DNA of 64,000 nt from Chaetoderma sp. LZ-2023a (GCA_034401795.1 CM067359.1:139292816-139356815), one strand, 5' to 3'. Shown: positions 11,340-22,465, counted from the first letter of the stretch. Translations and numbers: made by a program. Notes: generated from the letters alone by a model not told the origin.

Positions 11340-11549
11340 TTAACCCTTATCACTCTTGGTGTTAAAATTTTTCATTTTCAAACTAAACTAAAAGATGAAC
11401 TGGTGTTAATTTTTCAACAAATTTGGTGGGAGATGGTACTGTATACGACAGCAACATCTTCCAGCAAAATTGTTAAAGAATGATCACCAGTTTCTTTGAT
11501 ATTGACACAGTAAAAGATAGCATATTGACATCACAGTGCCAAGGGTTAA
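11340..11549. repeat. Family C copy C3, whole
   Basis: TTAACCCTTATCACTC at the left and CAGTGCCAAGGGTTAA at the right, with the hairpin core kept. Confidence 0.8.
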
Positions 11550-12351
11550 TGTACTTATTTATCAAAAATCTTTATTCAACTGAATATTTTCTAGAGAAAG
11601 ATACATGTAGATTTCTTATATAAACGTAAATTCACAAAATTCATGACAGATGTATATATTTGCTGTTTCAATTACTTTCACTGCAATGCCTCTGAAAAAC
11701 ATGAGAAATGGAAGCCTTGATTTTCTTCACTTGAACCGCTGTTTTGCATATAGAATATATGTATACATGTAGCTTCCACAATACATTAATTGGCCCTATA
11801 GTACTTCCACTATATTCTACTCAAGTATAAAGCCATGAGAGGATTAAGTGTGCTGTGAGGTGACCTCAACAAAACAGGACTCGGTACACTCAGATCAAGA
11901 ATGGACCTGATGACACTAAAGATTTTAGCCGAGGACAAGATACAGTGGTCAAAAGCGAAGGACTGATTGTAGCTGTAGGATGTTTCTACTACTACAGCCG
12001 CAGAATACAGTAATCATACATAATACATGTACTATACACTATTCAGCAGACTCTTTACTTGATCAACTGATTCGCTGTTGCTTTAATAGTACACAGTGCT
12101 TGTTACGACTTAGTAACTTGGTAGGTGTTGATGACACAAGTTATGATGTAATTATAGAATATATAGATTTATTCATGATAAAAATCCCTCAGATAACGAT
12201 GAGTTCAATTTATAATGAAGACAATTCAAACTCCAGTTAAACTAAAACCCATGTTCATGATACAAGTCCCAGTCTGCTTCTACCTCAAGATGGTATGTTT
12301 TCATACAGCAGTATAATCACCAGCACCAACTCGGCATTCCATAGCATAGAT
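11550..12351. other. No gene recognised
   Basis: Unique AT-rich sequence. The 86-codon plus-strand frame at 11980-12240 has no recognisable domain. Confidence 0.4.
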
Positions 12352-14668
12352 TAACAAGAATTCCACGGAATTAAATGTCTCGCCTGTCTTCTGTTTGTCA
12401 CAGTTACCTTTACCTTTAACCTTCTGCCCTCAATGTTATTATGCCGCATCCTATCATTATAGGTAACCAGGTATCCAAGTTTAGTTGCAATAGGCTTAAC
12501 CAATCCTGAAATATAAGCTGAAAGGTTTTGCTAAACGGAAAAAGTTAATGTTGAAAAAGCATAGTTCTGTATAAAGTTCAAAATGACCTTGACCGTTGAC
12601 CTTGTTCCCCCAACATCATCATGCTGCTTCCTAACATTATAGGTAACCATGTATCCAAGTTCAGTTGCAATAGGCTTAACCAATCCTGAAATATAAGCTG
12701 AGAGGTTTTGCTAAACGCAAAACTTAATGTTGAAATAACAGAGTTCTAAATCAAGGTCACAGTGACTGTGGCCTTTGACCTTGTTCCCCCAACATCATAA
12801 TGCTGCTTCCTAACATTATAGGTAACCATGTATCCAGGTTCTGTTGCAATAGGCTTAACCAATCCAGAAATATAAGCTAAGAAGTTTTGCTAAACGCAAA
12901 AACTTAATGTTAAAATAACAGAGTTCTATATCAAGGTCAGTGGCGTTGACCTTTGACCTTGTGAAAACAACATCATCATCATGTTGCTCTCTATCATTAT
13001 ACGTAACCATGTATCCAAGTTCAGTTACAATAGGCTTAACCAATCCTGAAATATAAGCCGAGAAGTTTTGCTAAACGCAAAACCTTAATGTTAAAGTAAC
13101 AGAGTTCTGTATCAAGGTCACAGTGACGTTGACCTTTGATGTTGTGAAAACAACATCATCATCATGTTGCTCTCTATCATTATACGTAACCATGTATCCA
13201 AGTTCAGTTACAATAGGCTTAACCAATCCTGAAATATAAGCCGAGAAGTTTTGCTAAACGCAAAACCTTAATGTTAAAATAACAGAGTTCTATATCAAGG
13301 TCACAGTGACGTTGACCTTTGACCTTGTGACCCCAACATCATCATGATGCTTCCTATCATTATAGGTAACCATGTATCCAAGTTTGGTTCCAATGGGATG
13401 AGGCATTGCTGAGATATAAGGCAATAACTTTTGTTTAATGCAAAAACCTAACGTAAAATATTAACAAAGACTATACCGTGAACTTTGACACCATAAACTT
13501 GACTTCGTGATGCCTGCATCAGCGTGCTGCTTCCTTTCGATGTATATCTCCATGCACCCAGGTTTGGTTCCAATTGGATCAGGCATTGTTGAGATATAAG
13601 ACAATAACTTTTGTTTAACGCAAAAACTGAACGTAAAATATTAACAAAGATTATACCATGACCTTTGACGATGTCTGCATCAGCATGCTGTTTCCGTTAA
13701 ATGTAAATCACCAATGTACCCAGGTTTGGTTCCAATTGGATTAGGCATTGTTGAGATATAAGGCAATAACTTTTGTTTAACGCAAAAAAACCATAAAATA
13801 TTAACAAAGATTATACCGTGAACTTTGACATCATAAACTTGACCTAGTGATACCAGCATCAGTGTACTGCTTCCTTTCCATGTATATCTCCATGTACCCA
13901 AGTTTGGTTCCAATTGGATCAGGCATTGTTGAGATATAAGACAATAACTTTTGTTTAACGCAAAAACATAACGTAAAATATTAACAAAGATTATACCATG
14001 ACCTTTGACCCCATAACCTTGAACGCATGGTGCCTGCATCAGCATACTGCTTCTTTTCGATGTATATATCCATGCATCCAAGTTTGGTTCCAATTGGATC
14101 AGGCATTGCTGAGATATAAGGCAATAACTTTTGTTTAATGCAAAAACATAACGTAAAATATTAACAAAGATTATACCATGACCTTTGACCCCATAACCTT
14201 GAACGCATGGTGCCTGCATCAGCATACTGCTTCCTTTCGATGTATATATCCATGCATCCAAGTTTGGTTCCAATTGGATCAGGCATTGCTGAGATATAAG
14301 GCAATAACTTTTGTTTAATGCAAAAACTTAACATAAAATATTAACAAAGATTATACCGTGACCTTTGACCCCCATAACCTTGAGCGTGTGATGTTTGCAT
14401 CAGCATGCTGCTTCCTTTTGATGTATATCATCATGTACCCTAGCTTGGATCCAATTGGATTAGGCATCGCTGAGATATAAGACAATAACTTTTGTTTAAT
14501 GCAAAAACTTAACGTAAAATGTTAACAAAGATTATACTGTAACCTTTGACCCCTGTAACCTTAACCTCATGGTCTTTTTATCGGCGGGCTGCTTCCTTTC
14601 GATGTATATTACCATGCACCCAAGTTTGGTTCCAATTGGATCAGGCATTGCTGAGATATAAACTTAAC
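12352..14668. repeat. Tandem array of about 13 units of about 180 bp with DR1-like sites
   Basis: The marker AGGCTTAACCAATCC recurs at exactly 180-bp steps near 12492, 12672, 12852, 13032 and 13212. From about 13385 a second unit type, marked AATTGGATCAGGCATTG, recurs at about 160-182 bp until 14640. Two adjacent units (about 13985-14164 and 14165-14344) are almost identical, implying recent duplication. Most units hold TGACCTTTGACC or a close variant, the inverse of an AGGTCA direct repeat with 1-bp spacing. The 180-bp period equals 60 codons, which explains a 197-codon open frame on the minus strand; I do not regard it as a gene. Confidence 0.85.
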
Positions 14669-14698
14669 TTAAAAGTTTACGTCGCCATTGGCAATATA

Positions 14699-15088
14699 AC
14701 GGACCTTTCCAGTTTTAGCCATTCCCCGCCCATCTCTATCTAAGCTCCACCCACACCTCGTCCGTGTTGGGATCGATCGATCTCTGAACTCCCTGACTAT
14801 CAATTTCCAGAAAACTATACAGGTAAGCTGTTAAATATTTTGAAACTAATTTGACTGAGCGCTGTTGCTGCCGCAACAGCATCCAGTCAAATTAGTTTCA
14901 AAATATTCAACAGAATATTTATTAAATGGTAAAGACATCCAATTCGTATGTCGAACTATTAAGCTTTAAAGATGGACTACATTGTATATTGAGTCATTAA
15001 TGACGTCATGATTATGACATCATCTTACAAGTCACGTAGTTGATTATGACGTCATATGATGGATGGATAAACTTGGAAAGGTCCATTA
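14699..15088 (+). repeat. Family B element, copy B2, near whole (family definition)
   Basis: Family B, about 390 bp, starts GGACCTTTCCAGTTTTAG and ends AAACTGGAAAGGTCCATT, an inverted terminal repeat. The left half has CCCCGCCCATCTCTA, GCTCCACCCACACC and GGGATCGATCGATC, then AACTATACAGGTAAGC. A hairpin pairs ATTTTGAAACTAATTTGACT plus GCGCTGTTGCTGCC with its complement. The right half carries TGACGTCA and related words. No coding potential is seen and the superfamily is unknown. Confidence 0.75.
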
Positions 15089-15372
15089 AAATTCAACTGC
15101 ATCGATCTTAACAGTGGCATTTGTTCAGCGCAATTTGTTATAAAATGAACCACTGCTTTGTCGCTGCAATGACCTCGTTCAAACGCAAAGTATGTTACAA
15201 TAATTAATTTTTTGTCAGAATGAATGGCGTTATATACATTTATGAGTAGCACCTTGCCAAGCTACGTATCTACTCCATAAAACCATAAATGAAATAGAAT
15301 GTGGGAATACATGTATATGAACAGCTATAACATTTGCAGTGCTGACAGAATGAAGTCAACCTTCTAACTTTA

Positions 15373-15491
15373 TCGAGCCAGTCACTCCAGTGGTAAATTG
15401 TCAAAAATAGTCTTCTCTTCGTCTGCAAATGGACATTTCTCAAGACAACTACAGAAGACGTTTCTGGCTGATATGAGCGTTAAACGGTTAA
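15373..15491 (-). repeat. Family A copy A12, right half only
   Basis: It starts in the loop (TTATCGAGCCAGTCACTCC) and runs through the right arm and alpha end to TTAA. Confidence 0.75.
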
Positions 15492-15554
15492 TGACATTGA
15501 ATCTTGCTGTTCACTTTTAAAGTTTTAATTAACAAAGATGTTACTGGGATCTGT

Positions 15555-15790
15555 CAGCCCTGTAGGTGGGGCTTAGAATACACCTTCCGTATCCTCTGCG
15601 TGTCGTAAGAGGCGACTAAAGGAGGTAAGGGTGAGGTAACCCTGACAGAAACCTCGAGTGCTGAAGACGGGGGTTCCAGGCCGCACGGCGCACTCTAATA
15701 AACCATGGATCCACGCACTTAACGCTTATTATCATGTCGATAGTCACTTACAGGACTGGCGGTATGATCAGCGAACGAAAAGAAGAAAGA
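15555..15790 (+). mobile_element. SINE with 12-bp target site duplications
   Basis: ACTGGGATCTGT occurs immediately before (15543-15554) and after (15791-15802) this 236-bp unit, which ends in a purine-rich AAAAGAAGAAAGA tail. The body contains TGTCGTAAGAGGCGACTAAA, a word I recall from molluscan SINE cores, and a GGGGGTTCCAGGCC segment resembling a Pol III B box. Direct duplications plus an A-rich tail indicate L1-type retroposition. The exact SINE family is not established here. Confidence 0.75.
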
Positions 15791-15802
15791 ACTGGGATCT
15801 GT

Positions 15803-16189
15803 TACTAATCCTCAAAATGTACAACAGTAATAACGTGATTGTCCACAATATAATGTACTTGGCAAACCTAGCTTCCATCCTCATCAGCTATAAGGCACTA
15901 CATAGCATGGCCATGTTAACAAGGAAACGGCATGAATATACTTCCAGACAATGAAATTTTGGACCAAGTCCAATTGATCTCTTTCTTCCAGAACATATCA
16001 GAATGTTACATACATGGGTCAGTATTAATTAGATCTGAGCTGAAGAAAGAGTCATTCCCCACCTCAGACAAACACCACCACAACCACATTCACCCACCCC
16101 TCATCTCTCGATCCTAAACCCACTCAATCAATCTTCACCGTGTTCCGAACACCATTCTAAATAGGCCAAATTTTGTAAAGAAAATCAAA
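15803..16189. other. No gene recognised
   Basis: Short open frames at 15658-15954 and 15932-16117 are partly SINE-derived and show no domain. Confidence 0.4.
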
Positions 16190-16345
16190 ATATTTGCTTA
16201 TTGAATGTCCATTTTTAGGCCAAGAGAAGACTATTTTTTTTCAATTGAACACTGGAATGACTGGCTTTGTTGGAAAGCCTGTGATTCCAGCCGTGAATTG
16301 TATCTCAAGAGCACTGCGTAATGCTTTTCTGATCCATTTGACCAT
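16190..16345 (-). repeat. Family A copy A13, degenerate
   Basis: The left arm (GAATGTCCATTTTTAGGCCA) and a shortened right arm are recognisable. Confidence 0.55.
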
Positions 16346-16364
16346 GCATGAAAAGGAATATGTG

Positions 16365-16600
16365 AATTGCGTCAATATCGAATTTGCACTGTTTACCAAC
16401 GGAGCGGGGCCAATATCAAATTTGATATCAGTGTGCATATTGGTCAATGGCGCATGTCCAATATCAAATTAATGTTGGCGCACCCTGCCCCATTGACCAA
16501 TGGGCATGCCGATATCAAATTCTATATTTGTCTCATGCCATTGGTCAACCGCACAAATTCGATAATGGCATGTTTTATACGTAGGCCAAGAGTTTCCTGC
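16365..16600. repeat. Block of repeated AATATCAAATT words with inverted segments
   Basis: ATATCAAATT or its variant occurs about five times. GGCCAATATCAAATTTGATA is largely palindromic. ATTGGTCAATGGCGCATG is roughly inverted in CCATTGACCAATGGGCATG. It does not match the other families. Confidence 0.55.
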
Positions 16601-16659
16601 ACTACTATCAGCTTAACATTTTAATGTTTAAGATTGATCCAGACAACTGACATATCGAG

Positions 16660-17030
16660 CAATGAATGTTCATAATTACAAGAAGCTATTATTGACAATT
16701 TACCAGTGTTATCAAGGTGGATGGATGGATGGATGGATGGGTTGGTGGTCAGGCAGATACCCGACATCACGGCCCTCTGGGCGGTAGGATACCAATGGCG
16801 GGCAGGAGGGATGGGTTGATGGATATATCTGATGGGTGGGGTGGGGTGGGCGGGTGGGTGGATTTAAAGTTAAAATATTTTCAAAATAATTTAATGTTAA
16901 AGACTTGAGCCATTCACATGGTATACATGTATGTTCAAAATTACCCTTCTCTTGGCCTATAAATGGACATTCGATTCTCACTGCAGAGGTTGTTTTGGCC
17001 AGCTTGACCACAACAGGGTTCAAACATTTT
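16660..17030 (-). repeat. Family A copy A14, degenerate, split by a GGAT/GGGTG tract
   Basis: Arm remnants at 16660-16700 and 16930-17020 flank simple TGGA repeats (16718-16742) and a GGGTGGG-rich segment (16838-16862). Confidence 0.5.
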
Positions 17031-17039
17031 CCAGTTTAA

Positions 17040-17145
17040 CTAAATTATTAAGTCTTCAAAAATATTTTCTTAATCTGCAAATGGAAGCTTAATTTCCATC
17101 AGCTTTACAAAAGCCTTTTTTTTGTCTGCTTGACCATTAAGGGGT
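17040..17145 (-). repeat. Family A fragment, right end
   Basis: AAAAATATTTTCTTAATCTG and TGCTTGACCATTAAGGGGT identify a right arm and alpha end. Nothing is recognised in 17146-17456. Confidence 0.5.
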
Positions 17146-17456
17146 CAGCAGAAAATAAACATAGTGCTAATACAGAAGTTCTGACCTCAGTGACTAATAC
17201 TGTGTCCTGACTGTGTAAACAAGCCGACTGACCATACCACAATCCATACATTGGACAACCGCCCAGTAAATTAGGTGGTCAAGAGCATCTGTTTGCTCAG
17301 GGAAACTAGCCAAATTAGCTGATCAAGCCATGGCCAAATAAGGACCAAAGTGAATGATCAGCGTTGAAAAGGAGGCTAATTTTCATCCTTTTCATTTCAC
17401 AGATTATATCAATTGGCCAACTGATCTAGAATATTCAGCATCTTCGGAGTCATGTC

Positions 17457-17668
17457 TAACTGTCTGACAGCTATAAGCCACCAGAAAATAATTTCAATGA
17501 GCAATAGCTCTGGATCTGCTGAATATTTTAAAAACAATGTGAATGAAAGTTGTTGGTGGTTTAGCTACCAAAATCGTTCAGTCAAATTGTTTTCAAAATA
17601 TTCAGTATATCCAGAGTCACAGCCCATGGAGAATGTAGTCTACAGAAACTCAGCGTGTAGAGAGTTAA
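17457..17668. repeat. Family D copy D5, whole
   Basis: It starts CTAACTGTCTGACAG. The hairpin is kept with mismatches. Its end TTAA (17665-17668) is also the start of A15. Confidence 0.75.
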
Positions 17669-17899
17669 TGTTCAAGCTTGCCTAAACCAGCCTTTGCAGT
17701 GATTTTGAGAAATGTCAAAATGCAAACTAAGACGACTTTACTGTAATTTTTAATTTACCACGCGAATGATTGCCTCGGTAAAGCCAAGCCAGTTTTAATC
17801 GGTGGTAAATTTTTAAAGTCTTCTCTTGGTCCGCAAATTGGACATTTTCTAAGAGAAAATTTATATTTTCATTACAAAATTTGATCATTAAAGGGTTAA
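17665..17899 (+). repeat. Family A copy A15, whole
   Basis: Left end GTTCAAGCTTGCC and right end TTTGATCATTAAAGGGTTAA. The arms have several mismatches. Confidence 0.75.
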
Positions 17900-17958
17900 T
17901 CTATTAAGCTCAGCATATAATGCTGGTAGTACACATTGTAGGTAAGAAAGGGGCGAAT

Positions 17959-18143
17959 TTTAACCCTCAAAATTATTAAAAATTTCAATTTTCTCTTAGA
18001 AAATTGTCCATTTGCAGGCCAAGAGAAAATTACTTTTGAAAATTTACCACTGGAATGACTGGCTCAGTTATCTGTAAATGAACATTTCCCAAGGCTATAG
18101 CAGAAAGAAGCTGTTTTTGGCTGATATGAGTGTTAAAGTGTTA
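17959..18143 (-). repeat. Family A copy A16, one arm lost
   Basis: The left arm is whole but joins directly to TCTGTAAATGAACATTTCCC, deleting most of the right arm. Confidence 0.7.
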
Positions 18144-19029
18144 CTAGCTTAGATTCCAGTAATACACACTTAGGTCGTAAGACACACAGCATTTTAATCT
18201 TCGATTATGGCAAGGTCGCAGTTATATCCGACATGACCATCAAAGGGTTCAAAGAAAATAGAGAATAAATATGGTAGATAATCTATATATACATGTACAT
18301 AGCCGCCACCACCATCACCCACCCGCTACCAAACCCACCCACACCTACACACACCCACATCTCCCCACCAACATACACACGTGCACACATGCGTGCACAC
18401 ACACCACATGCACATACATGTATGCACGCACGCACACACTCACACGCACGCCTGCACACTTGTATGACACACCCCATCCCCTCATCTTCCACAGGGACTA
18501 TAGAACCCGGGCCTGTCCTTGAGCCAAACCTTGAACAAATATTTCTGAATTTAGATTTAGTAATACCCCGCAATTTAGCAGAATTATTAATTTACATGCT
18601 ATAAAAGAAGATTTATAAATTAAATCTAACGCACTATTCACATTGACATATGTGTAGTTTACATAACCTTTTATTGAATACACCGAGAAAATGTATTAAG
18701 TGTTTATTATATGTACAATAAATGCTTAGATTAACAGGGATCAACAGAATTCCATAACATGAATATAATAGTGAATATTAATTATTCTACACGACGACGT
18801 ACTGTCACTGATTTATACCGTCAAACCTGTCTTTAGTGGCCACGTTATCGAGCTACAATATGTTTATAATATATTGACAAAGCCGGACGCAAAGGACCAT
18901 AAATAGGGGACACAAACAGTGTCAGACTTTCGTCCTAAACCTTCAGGACAAGCATCAGATATACAAATCCAGTGTCATGGCTTTCCACGTTATAAATAAT
19001 ATAATATATTGACACATCATCTCCCAAAT
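18144..19029. other. CA-rich low-complexity stretch (18300-18470) and unique AT-rich DNA
   Basis: CACC/CACA/CACG words dominate 18300-18470 and create open frames on both strands. No gene is recognised. Confidence 0.6.
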
Positions 19030-19120
19030 CATCTCTTTAATGGTCAAGCCAGCCAAAACCAGCCTCAGCAGTGGTCTTGAAGAAGATCAATTTGCAGCTC
19101 AGTAAAATTGTATGTTGAAA
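19030..19120 (+). repeat. Family A alpha end (A17) joined to a D-like arm
   Basis: The GGTCAAGCCAGCC alpha end runs to CAATTTGCAGC and then changes to TTGAAAATCATTTGACTG, typical of family D. Confidence 0.5.
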
Positions 19121-19577
19121 ATCATTTGACTGAAAATTGTTATCCCGAAATACACCATCAACCATGACCGTCAGAGATTATTTCATGATACATTGAATAT
19201 ATTCAGCAGAATATGATGCACTTGGTTATGAGGTTATGATGACAAATCAGACTAGAGCTACTACTATTCTGTAGGTTATAAAATTGAAAGAAGATGTCTC
19301 CTGCAGACTTGTCTTTCACTCACATGTAGCAAAATACGCCTCTAGAGTGAATTCATTATGTTCCCCCTACAATTCAAATCTAGCATAATATTTACTTAGC
19401 GAGGAGGAAGAGTCCTGGTCTTATGATTCAAATACACAGTTCAGTTGAGATTGACAATCAGACGATTTTACCTCTGAGGAACCAGCATAGTGGCAGGTAA
19501 GAATAAAGTTTCAAAGACTGTTTTTAAATTCACTGAGCTGGTAAAAATTTAAAGATTCAGACATAAAGAACTTAAAT
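19121..19577. other. No gene recognised
   Basis: Unique AT-rich sequence. Confidence 0.4.
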
Positions 19578-19818
19578 TTAACCCTTTAACGGTCAAATTT
19601 GATCAGGAAAATTTAAATATCTGCCTATTGAATGTCCATTTACAGCCCAAGAGAATACAATTTTTGAAAATTTATCACTGAAATGACTGGCTTGGTTATC
19701 GACCCAGTCATTCCAGTGGTAAATTTTCAAAAATAGTATTCTCTTATGCTATAAATGGACATTCCACAAGACCATAACAGAGGCCAGGTTTGGCTGGTAT
19801 GACCATGAAAGGGTTTAA
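19578..19818 (-). repeat. Family A copy A18, whole (GAATACAA subtype)
   Basis: Ends TTAACCCTTTAACGGTCAAA and TGACCATGAAAGGGTTTAA. The left arm has GAGAATACAATTTTT where most copies have GAGAAGACTATTTTT; the right arm reads ATAGTATTCTC, partly matching it. Confidence 0.85.
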
Positions 19819-19960
19819 CTAATGACCAAGCCGGACAAAAGCAGACATTGCTCGATTATTTTAAATAGGTAAATTTCAAAAATAGTCTTCTCTTGTCCTG
19901 CAAATAGACAATAACCAAACAATGATAATTTTCGTGATTAATCTTGACCATATAGGCAAA
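19815..19960 (+). repeat. Family A copy A19, partial
   Basis: A short alpha end is followed by most of the right arm; the left arm is deleted. It abuts A18. Confidence 0.55.
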
Positions 19961-19971
19961 GTCAAAGCAAG

Positions 19972-20090
19972 TCTAAAATATTCAACAGAATATTTTAATA
20001 TTGTGTTCCAAACTGTACTAAAATTAACTAACATCTTTCTCTAATTTTGGTTTGGAAGCATGGTAACCTATTGATGAGCTATATTGTATG
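19972..20090 (+). repeat. Family K fragment (family definition)
   Basis: Family K pieces run from AAAATATTCAACAGAA through a TTCCAAATTGTACTAA-like part to GGTTTGGAAACATGTTAACC and GAGCTGTA. Other pieces are at about 25375, 32630, 33165, 55480 and 60930. It may be the outer part of an element whose hairpin resembles B or F. Confidence 0.5.
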
Positions 20091-20343
20091 AAATAAATGG
20101 AATTTTGATTTAATAATATTCGTGAATTTTAATCTATAGATTAATTGGCATGTAGGCGCAATTTATTTCACAGATTTAGTCTAGCTCTGCCTGTAATATT
20201 TACATTGTACACGTTGTCCGTCTACAGCAGATTTTAGTTTAACCTTAAAAGATGTATACCGGTACATACACATCACTTTCACCGTCGTACATTAACCAAA
20301 AATGTGAGAAAACTACTATAAGATGACAACTATAGTTAACACT

Positions 20344-20560
20344 TAACTTACCCATTTAATACTCATATCAGCCAAAAACAGCTTCTGCAGTGGTCTTGGG
20401 AAATGCCCATTTGCAGACCAAGAAGACGATTTTTGAAAATTTACCACTGGAATGACTGGCTCGATAACCAAGCCAGTCATTCCAGTGGTAAATTGTCAAA
20501 AGTAGTCTTCTTTTAGTCCACAAATGGACATTTTCTATGAGAGAAAATATTCTTGATTAA
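20344..20560 (+). repeat. Family A copy A20
   Basis: The ACTCATATCAGCC alpha end and a near-perfect hairpin are present. The beta end is diverged. Confidence 0.8.
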
Positions 20561-20629
20561 ATCTGAGAACAGATTAATTATTTTCTCTATTTTGTTTATG
20601 TTATGATTTAGATTTATAAGTGATCTAAT

Positions 20630-20703
20630 GTGTTGGTCTCTTGGTAACCTTTGTGGGCTATGATGCTAGGCGTTGTCGCCAGTTGCGGGTTCGATTCCCT
20701 ATC
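20630..20703 (+). other. tRNA-derived head (Pol III promoter-like), likely a SINE fragment
   Basis: A canonical B box GGTTCGATTCC is at 20688-20698. A TGGTCTCTTGGTAACC segment about 50 bp upstream sits where a box A would be, and the region between is tRNA-like (GGGCTATGATGCTAGGCG). No full cloverleaf or clear anticodon arm is visible, so I call it a tRNA-derived repeat head. Confidence 0.55.
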
Positions 20704-21737
20704 AATAATAATATCGTAATGCTACGAATACAGGTATTAACCTTTTTCTTTTTGGAAACACGTTTAAAAGTTACTTCTAAGTGGTATTGCATATATCGAA
20801 TCACATTCTCGTATCCTAAGATAAGTGTAACTTTCAGATATTCAACAGAAATATGAAAAAAGATTCTGCAAGAAAGTTTGAAAACAACTTAACTGCAAGT
20901 TACTGCTTCTTCGGGATTTCATGAAGCATATGGTAAATATGAAATAATTGACATGTTCTGTGGGTCAATGAAGAAAGCGAGGACAGATGTCCCATTGTCC
21001 ATTTCATGCTACACATGAGTCCCAAACAATGTCACTATTTTCTTTTCCTTGTCCTGTGATTGGTCATCGCTGGCTCGTTTATTTACCTAGACAACATCCA
21101 GAAAAACAGTCCCGCCTGTTTGGAGACATGCCTTGCTCCTGAGGCACGTTTTGCAATGGCACACGTGCATTTGAAGCGTTTACGCACTTTCTCTGACAAG
21201 CATTGTATGTTTATTTAGCGAATCCCAGCATTGTTTCATGGTTAACAAACTCAGTGAAATGAGCCCAATGTAAACATTGGGTCATCCCTCAGAGCCCAGA
21301 CAACCTGCCACAAATGAATTAGTCCTGTTACAATATATCAGGATTCCGCCCGATTGTAAGACCAGAGATTAGCGATGCTACAATCTGTATTTTGATATAT
21401 ACAACAGTTAACTGTGGTCATCCTTGTTTGTTTGTGTACGTATTATGATTACAACCAATTTACTCTAGAGAATTGATTTGGTAGGTACGTGTAAGCAAAA
21501 TTGTATTTCTAATTTTATCACAGATCTTCATTGTCATTATCAGGATATATGAAAATTTGTATTGAATGCCAACAAAAAAATAGTTTTTAAAGAGTTTGTG
21601 ACCAAATACCCTTGAACCCAACCCAAGGTTTTAAATTTCAAGGACTGGTGCTTAGCTGGGTCATGTAATTGAAAGCCTGTTCAAAGTTTAACTTGGGAAT
21701 ATTTTGTCCAATACGCTATAAATTTATACTGTAGATG
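20704..21737. other. Unique stretch, candidate non-coding regulatory DNA
   Basis: About 20960-21400 lacks all the repeat families and is less AT-rich than its surroundings. It contains TGTTTATTTA and ATGTAAACA words (forkhead-like), one CACGTG and one ATTGG. No open frame is convincing. A regulatory role is only a guess. Confidence 0.3.
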
Positions 21738-21970
21738 ATTTAAGCGTCCATTGGTCAAGATTGGTTAAGAAAATGTAAAATTTTGATTAATGAACATCCA
21801 TTTTCAAGCCAAAAGAAGACAATGTGCGAAAGTTAATTTTTTAGTAGTCCGACTGTCTCAGTTATCGAGACAAGCATTCCAGTGATAATTTTTCAAAAGA
21901 TAATCTCTTCGCCTCCAAATGGACATCCCTTAAGATCACTAATGAGGTCATTTTCCATGCTCATTATTAA
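21738..21970 (-). repeat. Family A copy A21, diverged
   Basis: Left end TTTAAGCGTCCATTGGTCAAG. Both arms carry many changes. It abuts A22 at TTAA 21967-21970. Confidence 0.65.
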
Positions 21971-22178
21971 CCCGTTAACACTCATATCAGCCAAAAACTG
22001 CTTCTGCAGTGGTCTTAAGAAATGTCCATTTGCAGACCAGCAAAATTCTATTTTTGAAAATTTACCACTGGAATGACTGGCTCGGTAACCAAGCCAGTCA
22101 TTCCAGTGGTAAATTTTCAAAATTAGTTTTCTCTTGGTCTGCAAATTGACACCTATGAGAAATTTGACATTTTCTTGC
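21967..22178 (+). repeat. Family A copy A22
   Basis: TTAACCCGTTAACACTCATA start and a nearly perfect hairpin. The beta end is shortened. Confidence 0.85.
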
Positions 22179-22275
22179 AACCACCATACATCTTATGGAG
22201 CGCATGTGCAAATAATTAGTTGCTATAAACATAAGTGGTCTCTTAATTGTCCCCTTACTCAATTTCTGCAGACTA

Positions 22276-22390
22276 CAGTTTCCACCACCAACAACTTTCA
22301 GTCAAATTGTTTTCAAAATATTCAGTAGGTCCAGAGTAAGTGCCCATTGAAATGATTGTCTGGTGGCTTGCAGCAGTCAGACAGTTATTA
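22276..22390. repeat. Family D copy D6, half element
   Basis: It begins in the hairpin centre (CCACCAACAACTTTCAGTC) and runs through one arm to GCAGCAGTCAGACAGTTA. Confidence 0.7.
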
Positions 22391-22465
22391 ATACAGGTCA
22401 CATGATCGAGATTATGGATTTTGGAGACAAAAAATGATGGTTCATTCTTTCAAACCGCATTTAGT

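Noticed and set aside
13680-14273. 197-codon minus-strand open frame with a 60-residue repeat
   Set aside because: It is a by-product of the 180-bp tandem repeat, whose period equals 60 codons. There is no domain, and the frame breaks in other units.
16712-17023. 103-codon minus-strand frame
   Set aside because: It covers TGGA/GGGTG simple repeats and a degraded family A copy.
18271-18604. His/Thr/Pro-rich frames on both strands
   Set aside because: CA-rich low-complexity DNA; both strands are open, with no conserved feature.
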